Positions 19,712-33,300 of a DNA stretch of 64,000 nucleotides are shown here, piece by piece. The DNA lies in assembly GCA_030068075.1 (NCBI GenBank), contig CM057826.1, forward strand, positions 51,789,116-51,853,115. Direction: 5' to 3'. The stretch is from Paguma larvata (lineage: Eukaryota; Chordata; Mammalia; Carnivora; Viverridae). A program made the position numbers and the translations under genes. Position 1 is the first letter of the stretch. Each line of letters starts with the position of its first letter. The notes beneath the pieces were generated by a model. It saw only the letters and a list, made by a program, of their open reading frames with translations. It ran no database searches and had not been told where the DNA came from.

Positions 19712-21830
19712 GTAAGAGCTAGATATCAAGAAATGAAGCATTCTGGAGTTAGTTTCTTTTAAAAGCATTCCCAGTGAATGGTAAAAACCCAAAAGGGTTT
19801 GCAAAAAAAAAAAAAAAAAAGAAAGAAAAAAACGGGTGTCATTCATTTCTTTGAAACATGTAACTTTGGGACATGGAAGAATAAACCAACTTTTATTACT
19901 GACCCTGGGAACCAGGTTATGGAGAGCTCAGCTAAGTCTCATTAATTGACAAAACTAAAATGCAAAATAGAACAGCAGTTTATTTACCAGATTAAACGCT
20001 ATGATGTTGGTGAAGGTTCTATATAAGTAAGGATTTTATCTATAATTGTGTGCTCCAGCCTTTCTTTGTCTTAGCATGAACTGAATCTGCTAACGTAACT
20101 TTTAGCTCCAGGCTGCTCTCTGTAAATGTATTGACTTAGTCACCACGCCAACTTGGTTATTGTCTGTACAACAATGGCATTTTTGTTCACAAAGAAACTT
20201 TCATCCTAAAAGAGAATGATAAAAAAACTATACATGAACAGACGCCTTTAGAATGATAAGCAAGTTTTACCTGAGAGCTATCAAGCCAGGATCTCAAACG
20301 TAGGTGAGAAAACTCTTGTTCCTTATTCTAGACAATTCTGCTCTGATAATTAAAAAAAAAAAAAAAGTATTTGCATATGCAATTAAATCTTAACATCGAA
20401 CGCTTAATTTTTTTGGTTACTAGAAAAATTAGGTTGCATCACAACGTTGTATCTAGAAATTAAAAAACAAAGAACTCCCAGTTTTTAAAGGAGGAAGACT
20501 AGGAGGATCTTAAATTTCCCTCTCCTACCTCCCACCCACACTCACCTTTCTCTTTGTCTGCAGATTACGAATGTTTAATGCTGGGACAGTCCTCTCAAGA
20601 ACTGTCTGAATAATGCTAAACTGACTAAGGGTAACAACTTGCATAAAAATAAAAATCGGAAAGTGAGGGACCTCAGGTTCTCTTCCTCCACCGTTGCAAA
20701 AAAAGTGTTACACGAATAAAGAATTGAGTTCTTGTTGGGGGGTTGGGCAGAAAAGAAATTCACGGGGCTCAGACAAAGGAAAACTTTTTCAAAGGCCTGC
20801 TTAGTCTTTAAAAGCTCTAAAGTAAACCAAAAGGGATTATGAAAATAAGCCCTTTTAAGAAAAATCCAAGCTGCGGTCACATTTGTGGGCGACTTTTAAG
20901 TCTTGGTATCATGTGTGTCTGAATACGAACACTCGGATTGGAGGGTGCGATGTTGGCGAGCCCTACACGGTCTATGGCGGGTTTTTTCCTTAGTAAATTT
21001 CACAGGCATCCCAACAGACGGGCATTTTGCCGTTTTGAGCTAGGAAGGAAATCAGTTGCCTGCAAGGCCGTTCTCAACACTTAACAGCTGTTGTTTCTAA
21101 TTTGTTACTTTTAAGACGCCGTACAGGTGGTGGAAGGTCTAGACAGTATTCTGTCTCTTGGTTTCGTCCTTAATTGACGGTGGTTGCGGAGGCCAGGCTG
21201 GCGTAGCCTGACGGGGCAGTCCCTAATGTGATGCTTCTCAAAAGTGGTCGGTTGGGTTTTGACTCCTGTTAAATCCGCTAAAATGTAGAGCCCCTGGTTT
21301 TATTACCGCAGATTCTCATTATTTAATTAGAGGTAAACTCCGAGAATCTGCGTTTTGAAGAAGCACGCAAATAATGCCTCCCCTTACCCCCTTTTATTTT
21401 ATACTTAAAAATAGTTTGACTTATTTTGAATTTGACACGTACTACTTTTTAGCATTCCAGAACGACAAACGGGTTGTTGAGGTTGTTAATGATTCAGATG
21501 CCAGCCCTTGAATGTTTATTCTTAGTCTTTCTAAATCTCTGTAAAAAAAAAACACTCCTAATGCTGTACCGTCCATCCACTGTGCTCCCTTCTTCCCTTC
21601 TTCCCCAAATACACCCCATGGCTTTAAAATGTTTCCTCCTACTTTACGAATTACATGCTCGGTTGATTACCATGCATTGCGCAGTTTGCAAACTTGAAAC
21701 TCCAGGCGATCCAATTTAATCCTTCCCTAGTTAAGAAGGGAGACGAAGAGAGAAAATAGTACATAAAATAAACAACCTTCCCCCAAACAAAACTTGTAAT
21801 CACTACTTAAGGCCAAGGCCTTTGTTTTGT
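19712..21830 (+). other. Intron between the two alternative first exons; unique sequence
   Basis: No SINE or LINE is recognisable across 2.1 kb, which is rare for this window. It contains only A-runs (19803-19819, 20351-20364). CpG dinucleotides become more frequent from about 20880. The absence of insertions suggests regulatory constraint between the two promoters. Confidence 0.6.
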
Positions 21831-21904
21831 GTATCCCTTTAAGAGTTGGCTGGCGGCGAACGGAACGCTGCCCGGCCCCTTTCTGAGGCATCCGCGGAGT
21901 GTGG

Positions 21905-21909
21905 CCAAT
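21905..21909 (+). promoter_or_regulatory. CCAAT box (NF-Y-type)
   Basis: GGCCAATCAGCG is a near-ideal NF-Y site (CCAATCA) 158 bp upstream of the isoform 1 ATG, at the upstream edge of the CpG island. Confidence 0.6.
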
Positions 21910-21930
21910 CAGCGGGCGCGGCCTTGGCGG

Positions 21931-21944
21931 CGGAAGCCGGAAGC
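21931..21944 (+). promoter_or_regulatory. Tandem ETS/GABP-type sites
   Basis: CGGAAGCCGGAAGC contains two CGGAAG cores spaced 7 bp apart. Paired ETS sites at this spacing are typical of GABP-bound housekeeping promoters and often lie at the transcription start. Confidence 0.5.
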
Positions 21945-22066
21945 AGTGAGCGGTGGGCCGGCCCGGACCTAGGGAGGCGGGCCGAGGGCGAGGAAGCTGC
22001 GGCCCGTGGCGATCCTGGGCAGGAGGAAGTAGCGGTCGCTGCGGTGGCGGCGTGAAGACGGCGGGC

Positions 22067-22129
22067 ATGGTGGGGCGGGAGAAGGAGCTCTCCATCCACT
22101 TTGTTCCCGGGAGCTGCCGGCTGGTGGAG
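22067..22129 (+). CDS. MAT2B: MAT2B coding exon 1 (isoform 1-specific)
   Basis: Encodes residues 1-21, starting [12 protein letters not shown] and ending with Glu21 before the donor GTGAGG. Phase 0 exit into exon 2. It lies inside the CpG island, so this first exon is driven by the housekeeping-type promoter. Its sequence matches the known isoform 1 N-terminus. Confidence 0.97.
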
Positions 22130-25100
22130 GTGAGGGAGTCGACTTGGGCGTCTCGTGCACCCGGGGGGTACAGAAGGGGAAGAGCCAGGTCGGGGTGGGG
22201 GGGGGGGCTCCATTGGTTTACCTTGCGCGTCCGGCAGCAATCCTAGCCCCCAGCCCGGAGTCGCCTCGGCACCTCCTTCCTAGCTCCGGGAGGAGAGGGC
22301 GGCGCCACCGAGTTTGTTTACCTCGGCGCACATCCGTTTGTGCTTGCTCTTCCAGTCTTGCGGCAGGAAAGGAGTAGGTCTGGTTTCATTCTCTTGTCTT
22401 GTAGTCTCCCTTCCCAGAACGAAGAGGAGTTTTTCAGGAATGTTTCGATTTTGGTTTTATCTTTCTGAATTTCTTTTTCCTTCTTTGTTCGTATCCCATG
22501 ATCTTGTCTGTTGTTACCAGAGAAAGAAGGAGAAAGTGGTTTTTCAGAAAGAGCAGTTTTAGAGATGACGACTTACTGAACTTTTCAAGGCACCGTATTA
22601 GGCACTTTACATGCATTATTTAATCGTCACAACTGAGATAGGGGTTTTGCTCCATATTACAGAATAGAAAATTGAGGCTTGCAGGGTGAGTCCTTGGCCC
22701 AAGTTCATTCAGTAGGCTTGGAGCCGACAAATCGCTCACTTTCCCGGGATTTGAATCGCTACAGAGGTTGCATAAAGGAAGGTTGTTACTGTGGGAGAGT
22801 AACCCAAGTATCCTCCTTCCTCCATTCTCTCTCATATTTCCTTACAAGCCTCCCAACCTTCAATCCACAGAATTGCTAGAATTTATCTAGCAGTGGGGCT
22901 AAGAAGAATGTTAATGCCTAGACTAGTTATGTCTTAGGAAAATAAGAGAAAATATGGGAGGTGACTGTTTTCGATAATGCAGAAATTTTACGCTTTCAAG
23001 ATACAGCATATTCCGTGTTTCTAATCACTTCGGGATTTGGAGGGTAAAGTTGAACTTATGTATTGTTTGTGCTTCCAAAAGTACTGAACGTATAGTCTTA
23101 CATATTGTTTACATATATGTACACCCGCGTATGTAAAGCTTAATCTTTTTTTCAGTGGGAATTCAGTAGACTAATGAAAACAGGTTTTCATGATTTCCTT
23201 TGTTAAAATTGATATGCCCTAAATCTTTGTGTTTTTTTTTAAGATTTTTTTTTTATTTGAATGTATTCTGTACACCCATGCAGCGCTCGAACTCACAGCC
23301 CCGAGATTCAGAGTTGTACACTGTACTGACTGAGCCAGCCAGGTGTCCCCACCTTAAATTTTGAGTCCCCACCCTAAATCTTGACACGTACTTGCTGCAC
23401 CCTGAAAACGTGTAGTATTAAAATTAACTTATGAGAATGAGGACCGCCTTATATATTGTGTTGGAGAAGACGACTGTAGTGGTCCCTGTTTACGCTGTCT
23501 TGTAGAGTAGGAATAGGGTAACTGTAGGAGTTGGACCAGTGTCGCCTAGGTACTCATGGGATCTTGAGTCCGGTACTGCCTACTCAAAAGATCTGCCTCC
23601 AGGGGAATGTTGTAAGAGGATCCGTTAAAAAAAAAAAAAAAGAATAGGAAACTGTCAAATTAAGAAGTTTCAAATAGCAAAGTATTAAATTTACCACTAA
23701 AATTTAAGAGGATCTCTGTTTAGATGTAAGTCTTTTGCTAAGACATTTTTAGTAGAAGTTAATGCAAGTGTGCTAAAGTAGAAATAAATCATTGTCCCAG
23801 AGTACTATAAACATTTATCTCACTACCTATAGTTTGTTATCAAAAGTGGTAGTTCTACATTTATTTAAATGTATTTAACTTTTCAAGAAATTTTTCGATG
23901 TTTATAAATGTGGTCACTTGAAGTTCTGCACTTGTAAGAGTTTATGCAGGGTGTGGCAAATATGTTCAGAGTAACTTGATACTTTACATATAAGATAATA
24001 AAAATTAAGAAAGTAGACTTTTCAGTCAGGTTATTTTCAACTCTTTATTGTAGTTTGCGTTCACTAGAAAGCTTTTTATTCTTCATTCTGAGTTCCTTGA
24101 AGTGCATGGACATTCCTCTTTTAAGCAGGACTAAAATATTTTTTGGAGTAATAGTCCAAAATAATTTTTTAGGGGAATATTTCTTTTCTTTTGCAAATAA
24201 TCAAAACTGTGCTTTTAAAAAGCTTCAGGTAGATTTCTGTTTATATATAGAAAGTCAAAAATAGAAGAGCTAGTTTTGTTTGACGTCTTTTAATTTCACA
24301 TTGAGGCATATTTTATTTGCCAACAACCAATAAATTTGCAGTCCAAATGAAAAAAAAAACCTTGTCTTGGCTCCTATACTGGTGACAGAAGGTGCTCATT
24401 GAGTCTCTAGAAAGAACTCTGTGAAGAGGAAAAATTACTTTGAGGAAATGAAGCTCCTTTCACTCTTTTCAGACTCTGTCCACTCTGTTAAGGATAATGT
24501 GGAAAATGTTAAAATTATATGAAGAGCCTTAGTCATCTTATCCAAATGAGGAAATCAATCAATAGAGATTTCAGTAACTTCCCAAAACCATATTTTGTGG
24601 CAGAACAGTTACAATTTAATCATTATGAAGTCAAATAGAAGGTCAAAAGATTAAGACAAAACTCTATATATTTGGCTGGACCAGAGAAGCAAGAAGTGAG
24701 TTCTGGTCCCATCCTTTTCCGTTTTCCATAAAACTTTTAACATCTTGAGGCTTCAGATTGCTCAGTTGGGAAATACTTACCTTACATGTGTAACAAGGTA
24801 TCTTACGATCAAAAGGTATGATATAGGGTTACATAACACTGGATAGTTTTCAAGTGTAAGATACTGCAGTATCATTTTCCTTTTAGGAAATGCTTGCATT
24901 TCAAATCTCTGCTATTTTAATAAAGAAAATTCTTGAGCACTGACATCTGACCACTAGGTACCATGGACTGTTCATATTTTCTTCTTAGGGACAATGCAAG
25001 TTACCCCAGAGTATAAGGACATAAGGTGGTATTTTTTCCTCACAACCTCATCCTTTTTTAAAGTTAAGTGTATTGAATTCCCAGAGAACCTTGCTGTGCT

Positions 25101-27357
25101 TGTAATTTAATACTATATTTCATCAAATCCAAGATGTACTTGATTATAAGATCATCTAGGTTCTTATTTTAAGATGCACTAAGAAGAAAAAAATACTGCC
25201 TGTCTAGGACAGTAATAAGATGCATCTCAGTTTCACTCATTTAACAGGGAAGTTCAGATGAGAAAAACGAAGCAATGAAGTATGCAAAGGTCTGAATTCG
25301 CTGTTCAGTAACCTTTGTGGAATGCATAATACTTGTCCTTTGACTTTTGTTGTTTTTCTTTTTTAAGGAGGGAAGAGAGAAGGAAAGATTGTTGTTGCTT
25401 TTAGAAAGATAGATGACAATTTTTCGGCTTGTTTGCATAAGATAAATTTATCTTTAGGAAAGCCGTGGGTTTTTCCTGGAGTTCAAGATTACACTTCTCA
25501 AAAGTGCAGTTCCCAGATCTCTCATTATCTGCATGTTCCTGGGAACTTGTTAGAAATGTTAAGTGTCAGTATTTACCCCAGATGTACTTGATCTGAAAGC
25601 CTCACTTAGGATTTTACCATAGTAAAGCCTAACAATCGCTGACTTAAGAACTTTTCTGTATTCCTTTGCTTCTTTAAAGTGAAGTTATATAAAGTGAGAA
25701 ACTCCGAAGAAACCAAATTATAGCTCTTTTATAATATTTTCCCAGGGATATTTATGGTATTTATTTGGTGTAAACTCTGTTCTGATTGTATCTACTAGAC
25801 TTGGCATGTTTTCTCCTCTTAACTCAGTCTTTGTAGAGCTGTTTTCTTGCCAAAATTCAAAGGAAATATTTTGTTGGCTGAAATCCTTGTTTTCATAGAT
25901 CACTTGGCTTAGAGCCAAGTTTTACACCAGAGAACTTAGATGAATTTTATTTCAACTTGTAAAATGTTTTGAAATTGGTTGCACTAACAATGAAATATCT
26001 TCAAGAATTTACCTTTGTACTGTTTCTGTCAGCCTTTCATTTCAGATTTTTCCTATGATGGAAATAGATAATTTTGGTGGCCTTTTTTTTTTAAATGTAC
26101 AGTGCCAAGTTATTCTGCTGACCTAAGGGCTAACAAAGAAAGATCTTTAGTTATTGTATGTTGTTTAAAGTTTATGACAACTCAGAATAGATGATTATAA
26201 CAGCACTTGAAATAAAAAGACCTCAAATTGATAAAATTTAAGAATTTTTTTTTTTTTTTTTTTTTAAGTAGGCTCAACGTCCAACGTGGGCTTGAACTCA
26301 GAATGCTGAGATCAAGAGTTGCCAGCCAGGCACCCCTAATAAAACTTGGTTGCTGTTTTTTTAATAGTAAATGCTGATTTTATTCAAGAGTCTAGGAAAT
26401 TTGGTGTTACAAATTTGGAAACAACTTATTTTCTAAATAGTTTCTTTTAATTACATTGCGTAAGGAATTTTTTCTTTCACAATAGCAACACATCACTTTA
26501 AAATATTTGAGTTTTTTTTCTCATCTTCTGTGTTCATTTTTTTGTCCTTTTGTGTTAGTTTTTTTTATGTTTATTTTTGAGTGAGAGAAAGTGTGTTCTC
26601 CAGCACGAGTGGGGGAGGGGCACAGAGAGGAGGACACAGCATCTGAAGCAGGAAGCAGGTTCCCCACGGACAGCACAGAGCCAGAGGTGGGACTCGAACT
26701 CAAGAGCCACAAGATCATGACCTGAGCTTAAGCAACTGAGCCACTCAGGTGTCTTTGTCCTTTTGTGTTAGTTTTAACAGGTCTATTAAGATTTAGAGTT
26801 AACTCGGGAACATTTACTGATTAAACTTAGAAATGGTTTCATTTAAACCTTTGGTTAAATTTGAATGTTTGGTTTGGTTAAGCTTAGAATATTATTACTA
26901 TTAGGACCATATTTATTTTTCCTCCACATAAATGCCTGTGAAATGTGAATCCTTAACTCATACATATCAAAACATGATAAATCAGTGAGATGTGAAAGAA
27001 AAGTTGAGGTTATGAATTGAAGACCAAGAATGTCAACTTGTGAGTATGTTGTGGAATACAGCCAAATAGTTCATCAGGCCGTAAAAAATAAGTAAGCCTC
27101 AAACTAATCGCACGTTTTTAATAAACTGGAGAATGTAATTAAAATCACTATTTGTTCATTTGGACATCACTCATAATTTAGATAAGATTTTCCATTATTA
27201 GGAAATCGGGGCACCTTACTGGGTATTAGGTAGAACATGCGACCCTGGATCTTGGTGTTATAAGTTCGAGCCTCATATTGGGTCTAGAGGTTACTTAAAG
27301 ATAAAAATAAAAAGTTTGTCTTAGAGAGAAAGAGTGTATGCATGCAAGCAGGGGAGG

Positions 27358-27393
<36 letters not shown>

Positions 27394-30300
27394 CAGGCAG
27401 GCTCCACACTAAGTGTGGAGCGCAGCGCAGGACTCGAACCCACAAACCGTGAGATCATGACCTGAGCCAAAATCAAGAGCCATCCAGGTGCCCCAAAAAT
27501 AAAATATTAAAAAAAAAAAAAAGGAAATTTAAATCTAGTTGACTAGATATGTTCTTTTTAGGTTCTTAAAAACCTTAGTATCATTTTAGGTTCTTTTTCA
27601 CGGATAGGATTAATAAAACTTTTTCTTAAGTGATAAAAACGATGCAGTTTGATTTTTATTCTAACTTAAGAGTTGTCTAGTAGATGGAGGACATGAAGCA
27701 AACTTCTTAGACTCGAAGTATTCAGTGAACAATGGTGGCGATTAATTTCTTAGAATTTGTCAAAGTGAGTAATCCTCTTTTCTCCCACTTCATCTTTCAG
27801 GAGGAAGTTAACCTCCCCAGTAGGCGGGTTTTGATTACTGGTGCCACTGGGCTTCTGGGCAGAGCTGTGTATAAAGAATTTAAGCAGAATAATTGGCATG
27901 CCTTTGGCTGTGGTTTTAGAAGAGCAAGACCAAAATTTGAACAGCTTAATCTTTTGGATTCTGAAGCAGTTCATCACATCATTCATGATTTTCAGGTATG
28001 GTTGAGTCTGTTCGTTTTAGTACATGTATAAGCTATGTTAAGAATTGTCTGGATGATTTAGAAATTGTTCTTGTTCTCAAGGGAATTACTCTACTTAATT
28101 AAGCAGCAACAGTATACAGTTGACCCTTGAACAGTGCAGGGTTTAGGAATGCCGACTAAGTCGAAAATCTGTGTGTAACTTTACTTCCCCAAAACTTAAC
28201 TACTAATAGCCTACTATTGCCTGGAAGCCTTACCGATAACATAAATAATTGGTTACACATATTTTGTATGTTATATGCGTTACATACTGTATTCTTACAA
28301 TAAAGTAAACTAGGGAAAAAATATTAGTGAGAAAATCATAAGGAAGAGAAAATATATTTATAACACAGTACTGTATTTATAAACCAAAAAAAAATTGGCA
28401 TGTAAGTGGATCCATAGAATTCAAATCCATGTTCAAAGGTCAATTGTGTAGTGCATTTTTTTTGTAAGCATGGCAAAGTATACGTAGTCCTTCAAAAGAT
28501 TAGGTTGAGACATAGGTTGACAAAAGTTGGAAATATGAAGCATTTCATAAAAAGCTTATGTTTGTGAGGTGCTCTTATGTTTGTGAGTGTTAAGTACCAC
28601 TTCCTATGCAAATGCTTTTTTAATATTACCTGTAAGCCTTACAGCACTGCAAAATACATACCATCGTTTCCATTTTAGAGATGACAAAGCCTCAGGGAAG
28701 TTAAATAACTCTTGACCATTGCCACAGAAAAGTTATTAAAAAATTTAGGTTCTTTTCTACTTCTGATCAAATTGAGAGTTAAAGTTCTTTTCAAAAATAC
28801 GGTCCAAGAGACACCTGCATCAGAATCACTTGGGGAACTTGTTCTTTAGGTCCGTCTCACTTCCAGAGGCTTTAGTTCAGTAAGTCTGTGGTGGGGTCCA
28901 GGACATCTTAAGCACCCCGATTATGCACATTCAGGTTTTAAAACAACTGCAAAGGTCATGCTTTTTCAAACAGTTGTTGAGGAAGGAGATCATTTGTTTT
29001 GTCTGTACATTAGCCTGTCCGTGATTTTACCAAATCTTAGCCTTGGCTCAGCTTCTCCAGGAAGTAGATGCCCCTTTTCTACAAAGTACCCTGTGCATTC
29101 CTCGATCTTCTATTAAAAAAAAAAATTTATTTATTTTTTAAATAAGTTCTAGAGAGCACCTGAGTGGTTTAGTCGGTTAAGCATTTAGCTTGATTTCAGC
29201 TCAGGTCCTGATCTCAGGGTTCATGAGTTCAAGTCTCCAAGTCAGTCTCTGTGCTGCACGGAGCCTGCTTGGAAATTTCTGTCTCTCTCTGTCTGTCTGC
29301 CCTTGTCCCTCCCCTGTACCTTCATGTTTTCTTTCTCTTTCTCTCTCAAAATTAAACATAAAAAAAAAAAGTAAGTTCTAGGCCCAATGTGGGGCTTGAA
29401 CTCACAAACCCAACAAGATCAAGAGTCACATGCTCACTGAGCCAGGCATCCCCCCCATTCTGTCTTGACGTGTGTCATATTATACTGAAATAGTCCTTTT
29501 ACCTATTTGTCTTTTCTTGTAATTTTCTATTAGATTATGAAATTCCTGTTCCTTGCACAGTGCTTAGTATACAGGTGACCTACTAAATGCTCAACTGAGA
29601 ATTTAGTTTTTGTGGATAGTTGACATTCTTTAAATGATTGTCTAAGAGATTTGAGTTTATGAATTTAATTTGAAATTTGTATTCTTTTTTAATGTAGATT
29701 TATTAAGTATTTAGGTCATATTAATTACATAAATGTTAGCTTTTTTCTCCCACCCAAATTAGAGGACAAAGCTTATTTTGATTGAGAAATGATAGTTGCC
29801 GACGCTGAATTTGGTTTTGCCTAGGATTACTAAATTGCTCTTTGCTTTTCAGGGACTACATATATGTTAAGGAAGTTCAAAACTTAAAAAGGGAAGCATG
29901 ACAAAACCACATTAAAGTTACAGCAGTTCTTTAGCTGAAGGAATGTCGATTTAACAAACATTTTTTATGAATTGAGTTCCTGTTGGAAGGCTGTAGCTCC
30001 CCTGTTTTATTCCTTTTGGTTTAAAAATACATCTGTGTTTACCTTCCAGCCCCATGTCATAGTACATTGTGCAGCAGAGAGAAGACCAGATGTTGTAGAA
30101 AATCAGCCAGATGCTGCTTCTCAACTTAATGTGGATGCTTCTGGGAATTTAGCAAAGGAAGCAGGTAATGATGACTTCATAAAATCCTTTATGAAATATT
30201 AAATAATTGCTGAGTTTATAAAGCTTAAAGTTTTGTAGATTGCTTGTAAGAGTTTTGTTTTATATATGGTGAACAAGGTGTTAATAAATACCAGTACAAG

Positions 30301-33300
30301 TGTAATGTTGCGTAATAATTTAATAGATTATTTTTTTTCTCTCATGTCTTTCTTTTTTAGCTTTAATTGGAGCGTTTCTAATCTACATTAGCTCAGATTA
30401 TGTATTTGATGGAACAAACCCACCTTATAGAGAGGAAGACGTACCAAGTCCCCTAAATCTGTATGGCAAAACAAAACTAGACGGAGAAAAGGCTGTCCTA
30501 GAGAACAATTTAGGTAAGACACAATTTCTTTAGCCCCCTATTGTTTTGACGATTCCTTTTGTTTATCATATATATATGATATATGTTATATATATAAATG
30601 ATATATATATAAAAATATGTTTCTTTTTTTTTTTTTTTAATTTTTTTTTTAATGTTTATTTATTTTTGAGAGACATAGAGGCACAGCGTGAACAGGGGAA
30701 AGGCAGAGAGAGAGAGGGAGACACAGAGTCGGAAGCAGGCTCCAGGCTCTGAGCTGTCAGCACAGAGCCCGACGCGGGGCTCGAACTCACAGACCGCGAG
30801 ATCATGACCTGAGCCGAAGTCGGTCGCCCAACCGACTGAGCCACCCAGGCGCCCCAAAAATATGTTTCTTAAAGTTTGAAAAAATTAAGGAGCATAAATC
30901 CTTGGAGAAAAATTAGAGAAGGTAGTTAAGAAAAATAAGAATTTTAGAAATCATGAAGAATTTATGAATCTTTTCAGACTTCTCCAGAAATATTACATAC
31001 ATAAATGTCATTTTATGGGGGCACCTGGTGGCTCAGTCCATAGAACTTGTGGCTCTTGATCTTGGAATTGTGAGTTCAAGCCCCACATTGGGCATAGAGC
31101 TTACTTAAAAAAAAATGTTATTGTATAAAGAAAAGAAGTCTTGATAGTATAAATATTTGTAACCTACTTTCAGAAAACAGGTCCGTATCATCTCTCCTAG
31201 ATTGAGGTATCTGTTATTTTTTTTTATGGTTTTTATTTTTATTATTTATTTTTATTTATTTTTTTGAGAGAGAGTTGGGGAGAGAGGCAGAGGGAGAAAG
31301 AGAGAATCTTTTTTCTTTTTTAATATTCATTTTTGAGAGAGAGAGAGAGAGAGCATGAGCCAGAGGAGGGTCAGAGAGCGAGGGAGACACAGAATCTGAA
31401 GCAGGCTCCAGGCTCCAAGCTATCAGCACAGAGCCCAATATGGGGCTTGAACCCACGAACCGTGAGATCACAGCCTGAGCCGAAGTTGAACACTTAACCA
31501 ACTGAGCCACCCAGGCACTCTGAGAAAAAGAGAGAGAATCTTAAGCAAACTCCGAGCTCAACATAGAGCTCAACATAGAGCCGATACAGAGTCGATCCCA
31601 TGACCCCAAGATTGTGACCTGAGCTGAAATCAGGAGTCAGGACACTGAACCCTCAGGCGCCCATTTAGGATTTTTAAGTTTTTGTTTTACATATTTTTCT
31701 TTTCCTATGTGTTTGTATATACATACACATATGTATATCCTAAATATAAAAAGTATACCCTCATTGAATAAAATTAAAAAGAAATCAAGAGCAGAAGTTC
31801 TTTTATAATGCTGCCTCAGAGAAGCACCAGATGCGATTAGATACAGAAGCTATATTTGTGAATTTTTAAAAATGTGTGGGTTTTGTTTTATAACCTGCCC
31901 CCCCACATTTGCATTTTAATACATTCCTTGCACTGCCCTAGACTGTGCTGTCTTTGAGAAGCATCCTCTACTATAGACACCATTCTTAAAGGCATTTAGA
32001 TTTCCAGGTTTTATGTGTTTTTTTTTTTTTTTGATTCTAAAATATCATGCAGGAATCATCCTCGAATACATATCTATACACAGTTATCCAATATGCTGAT
32101 TTAATTAATAGTTTGTGGCCTGGATGTTTCAGTTCATTAAGCTTCCAGCTTCAGCTCAGGTCATGATCTCCTGGTTTGTGGGTTTGAGCCAGTGTTGGGC
32201 TCTCTGCCGTCAGCGTGGAGCCTGCCAGATCCTCTGTCTCCCCCTCTCTCTACCCCACTCCGCTTGTGCACTCTCTCTCAAAAATAAAATAAACATTTGA
32301 TAAAAAAAATAAAGTGTTAGTTATCCAAAGTCTGTTGTGATGGCTCATTAGGGACCAACATAAAATCTAAATATATCATAATTCCTTACTCAGTGGTTTC
32401 AAGAATTATGTGTGGTGAAACATTCACATAACCTTTCTATAGATTCCCCACTTTTAACCTTGTGCCATGTGTGTTTTGTGTGTTTATGTGGTTTTGTTTT
32501 TTTCGTTTTTTGTTTTTTTGTTTTTTTCCGAGCTCACTGAGAATTGGTTGAATTTCACCCCAGAATAGTTCACTGTGCAGTGTGTCCTCTAACAAGAATG
32601 TTTCTTACATAATTACAATGTAGTTATCATGCTTAGGAAATTTAACATTAATATAATGTTACACTATAATATAGAGTCTATATAGAAATTTTCCCACTTG
32701 TCCCAATAACAGCCTTCATTGCCTTTTATTATTTATTTATTATTCTTTATTCTTTAATAAGTCAAGGATCACTTACTGTGTTTAGTTGTCATGATTGGTT
32801 TGATTTCTTCATTACTACGATTGTTGAAAATAATGTATAAAAATACCCCAGATGATAGAGACCTTTAAAAGTACTTAGTATCACATTTGTTAAATGGGCC
32901 TTACTACAGAGGAGCCATAAGCCATTTTGGTATATTGCAAGTTTTCTACTACAATCTAGTTTAAATCCACATACTTTGATTTTTATATCAAGTCTTAAGA
33001 ACAGTCAGCTTTAAAATATTTTTTAAAAGATTATCTGATTTTATTAATTCATAGGAGCTGCTGTCTTGAGAATTCCTGTTTTGTATGGAGAAGTTGAAAA
33101 GCTTGAAGAAAGTGCCGTGACTGTTATGTTTGATAAAGTACAGTTCAGTAACAAGTCTGCAAACATGGACCACTGGCAGCAGAGGTTCCCCACACACGTC
33201 AAAGATGTAGCCACTGTGTGTCGCCAGTTAGCAGAGAAGAGGATGCTGGTGAGAATCTTGGGAAGGAAGAATTTCTGATTTCCACCAATGAGTGAAAATC

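Larger units (their letters stand above)
21840..22330 (+). promoter_or_regulatory. MAT2B: CpG island promoter of MAT2B isoform 1
   Basis: A sharp rise in G+C and CpG begins near 21845 and fades near 22330, the only such block in the window. It covers the isoform 1 ATG and the start of intron 1. No TATA box is seen. GC-box-like runs (for example GGGCGCGG, GGGAGGCGGG), a CCAAT box and ETS sites stand 130-170 bp before the ATG. This is the usual form of a broad housekeeping promoter; the start sites are inferred to lie roughly 21940-22050. Confidence 0.85.
22130..27800 (+). other. MAT2B intron 1
   Basis: 5.7 kb, donor GTGAGG, acceptor TTTCAG. It starts inside the CpG island with a G-rich run (22163-22207). 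It holds a MIR (about 22585-22745), short antisense SINEs near 23232 and 26245, a full antisense SINE at 26563-26753 and a SINE pair at 27208-27494. The stretch 23360-26240 shows no repeat I recognise apart from poly-A tracts. Confidence 0.8.
27996..30049 (+). other. MAT2B intron 2
   Basis: 2.05 kb. Contains a Tigger-like element (28117-28446), a MIR (about 28585-28745), a MER5-like fragment (about 28795-28985) and a SINE inserted in a SINE (29118-29453). The stretch 29460-30040 shows nothing recognisable. Confidence 0.8.
30514..33054 (+). other. MAT2B intron 4
   Basis: 2.5 kb. Holds a young antisense SINE (30626-30855), a short sense SINE (31017-31112), nested antisense SINEs (31214-31672) and an old sense SINE (32112-32315). 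The interval 32316-33054 has T-rich and A+T-rich DNA without a recognised element. Confidence 0.75.

Noticed and set aside
21727..22240. Proline/alanine-rich antisense frames over the CpG island
   Set aside because: High G+C removes stop codons; frames overlap the MAT2B promoter and first exon on the opposite strand and show no domain or splice support.
27750..27986. Minus-strand frame opposite MAT2B exon 2
   Set aside because: Shadow of the real exon; no homology.
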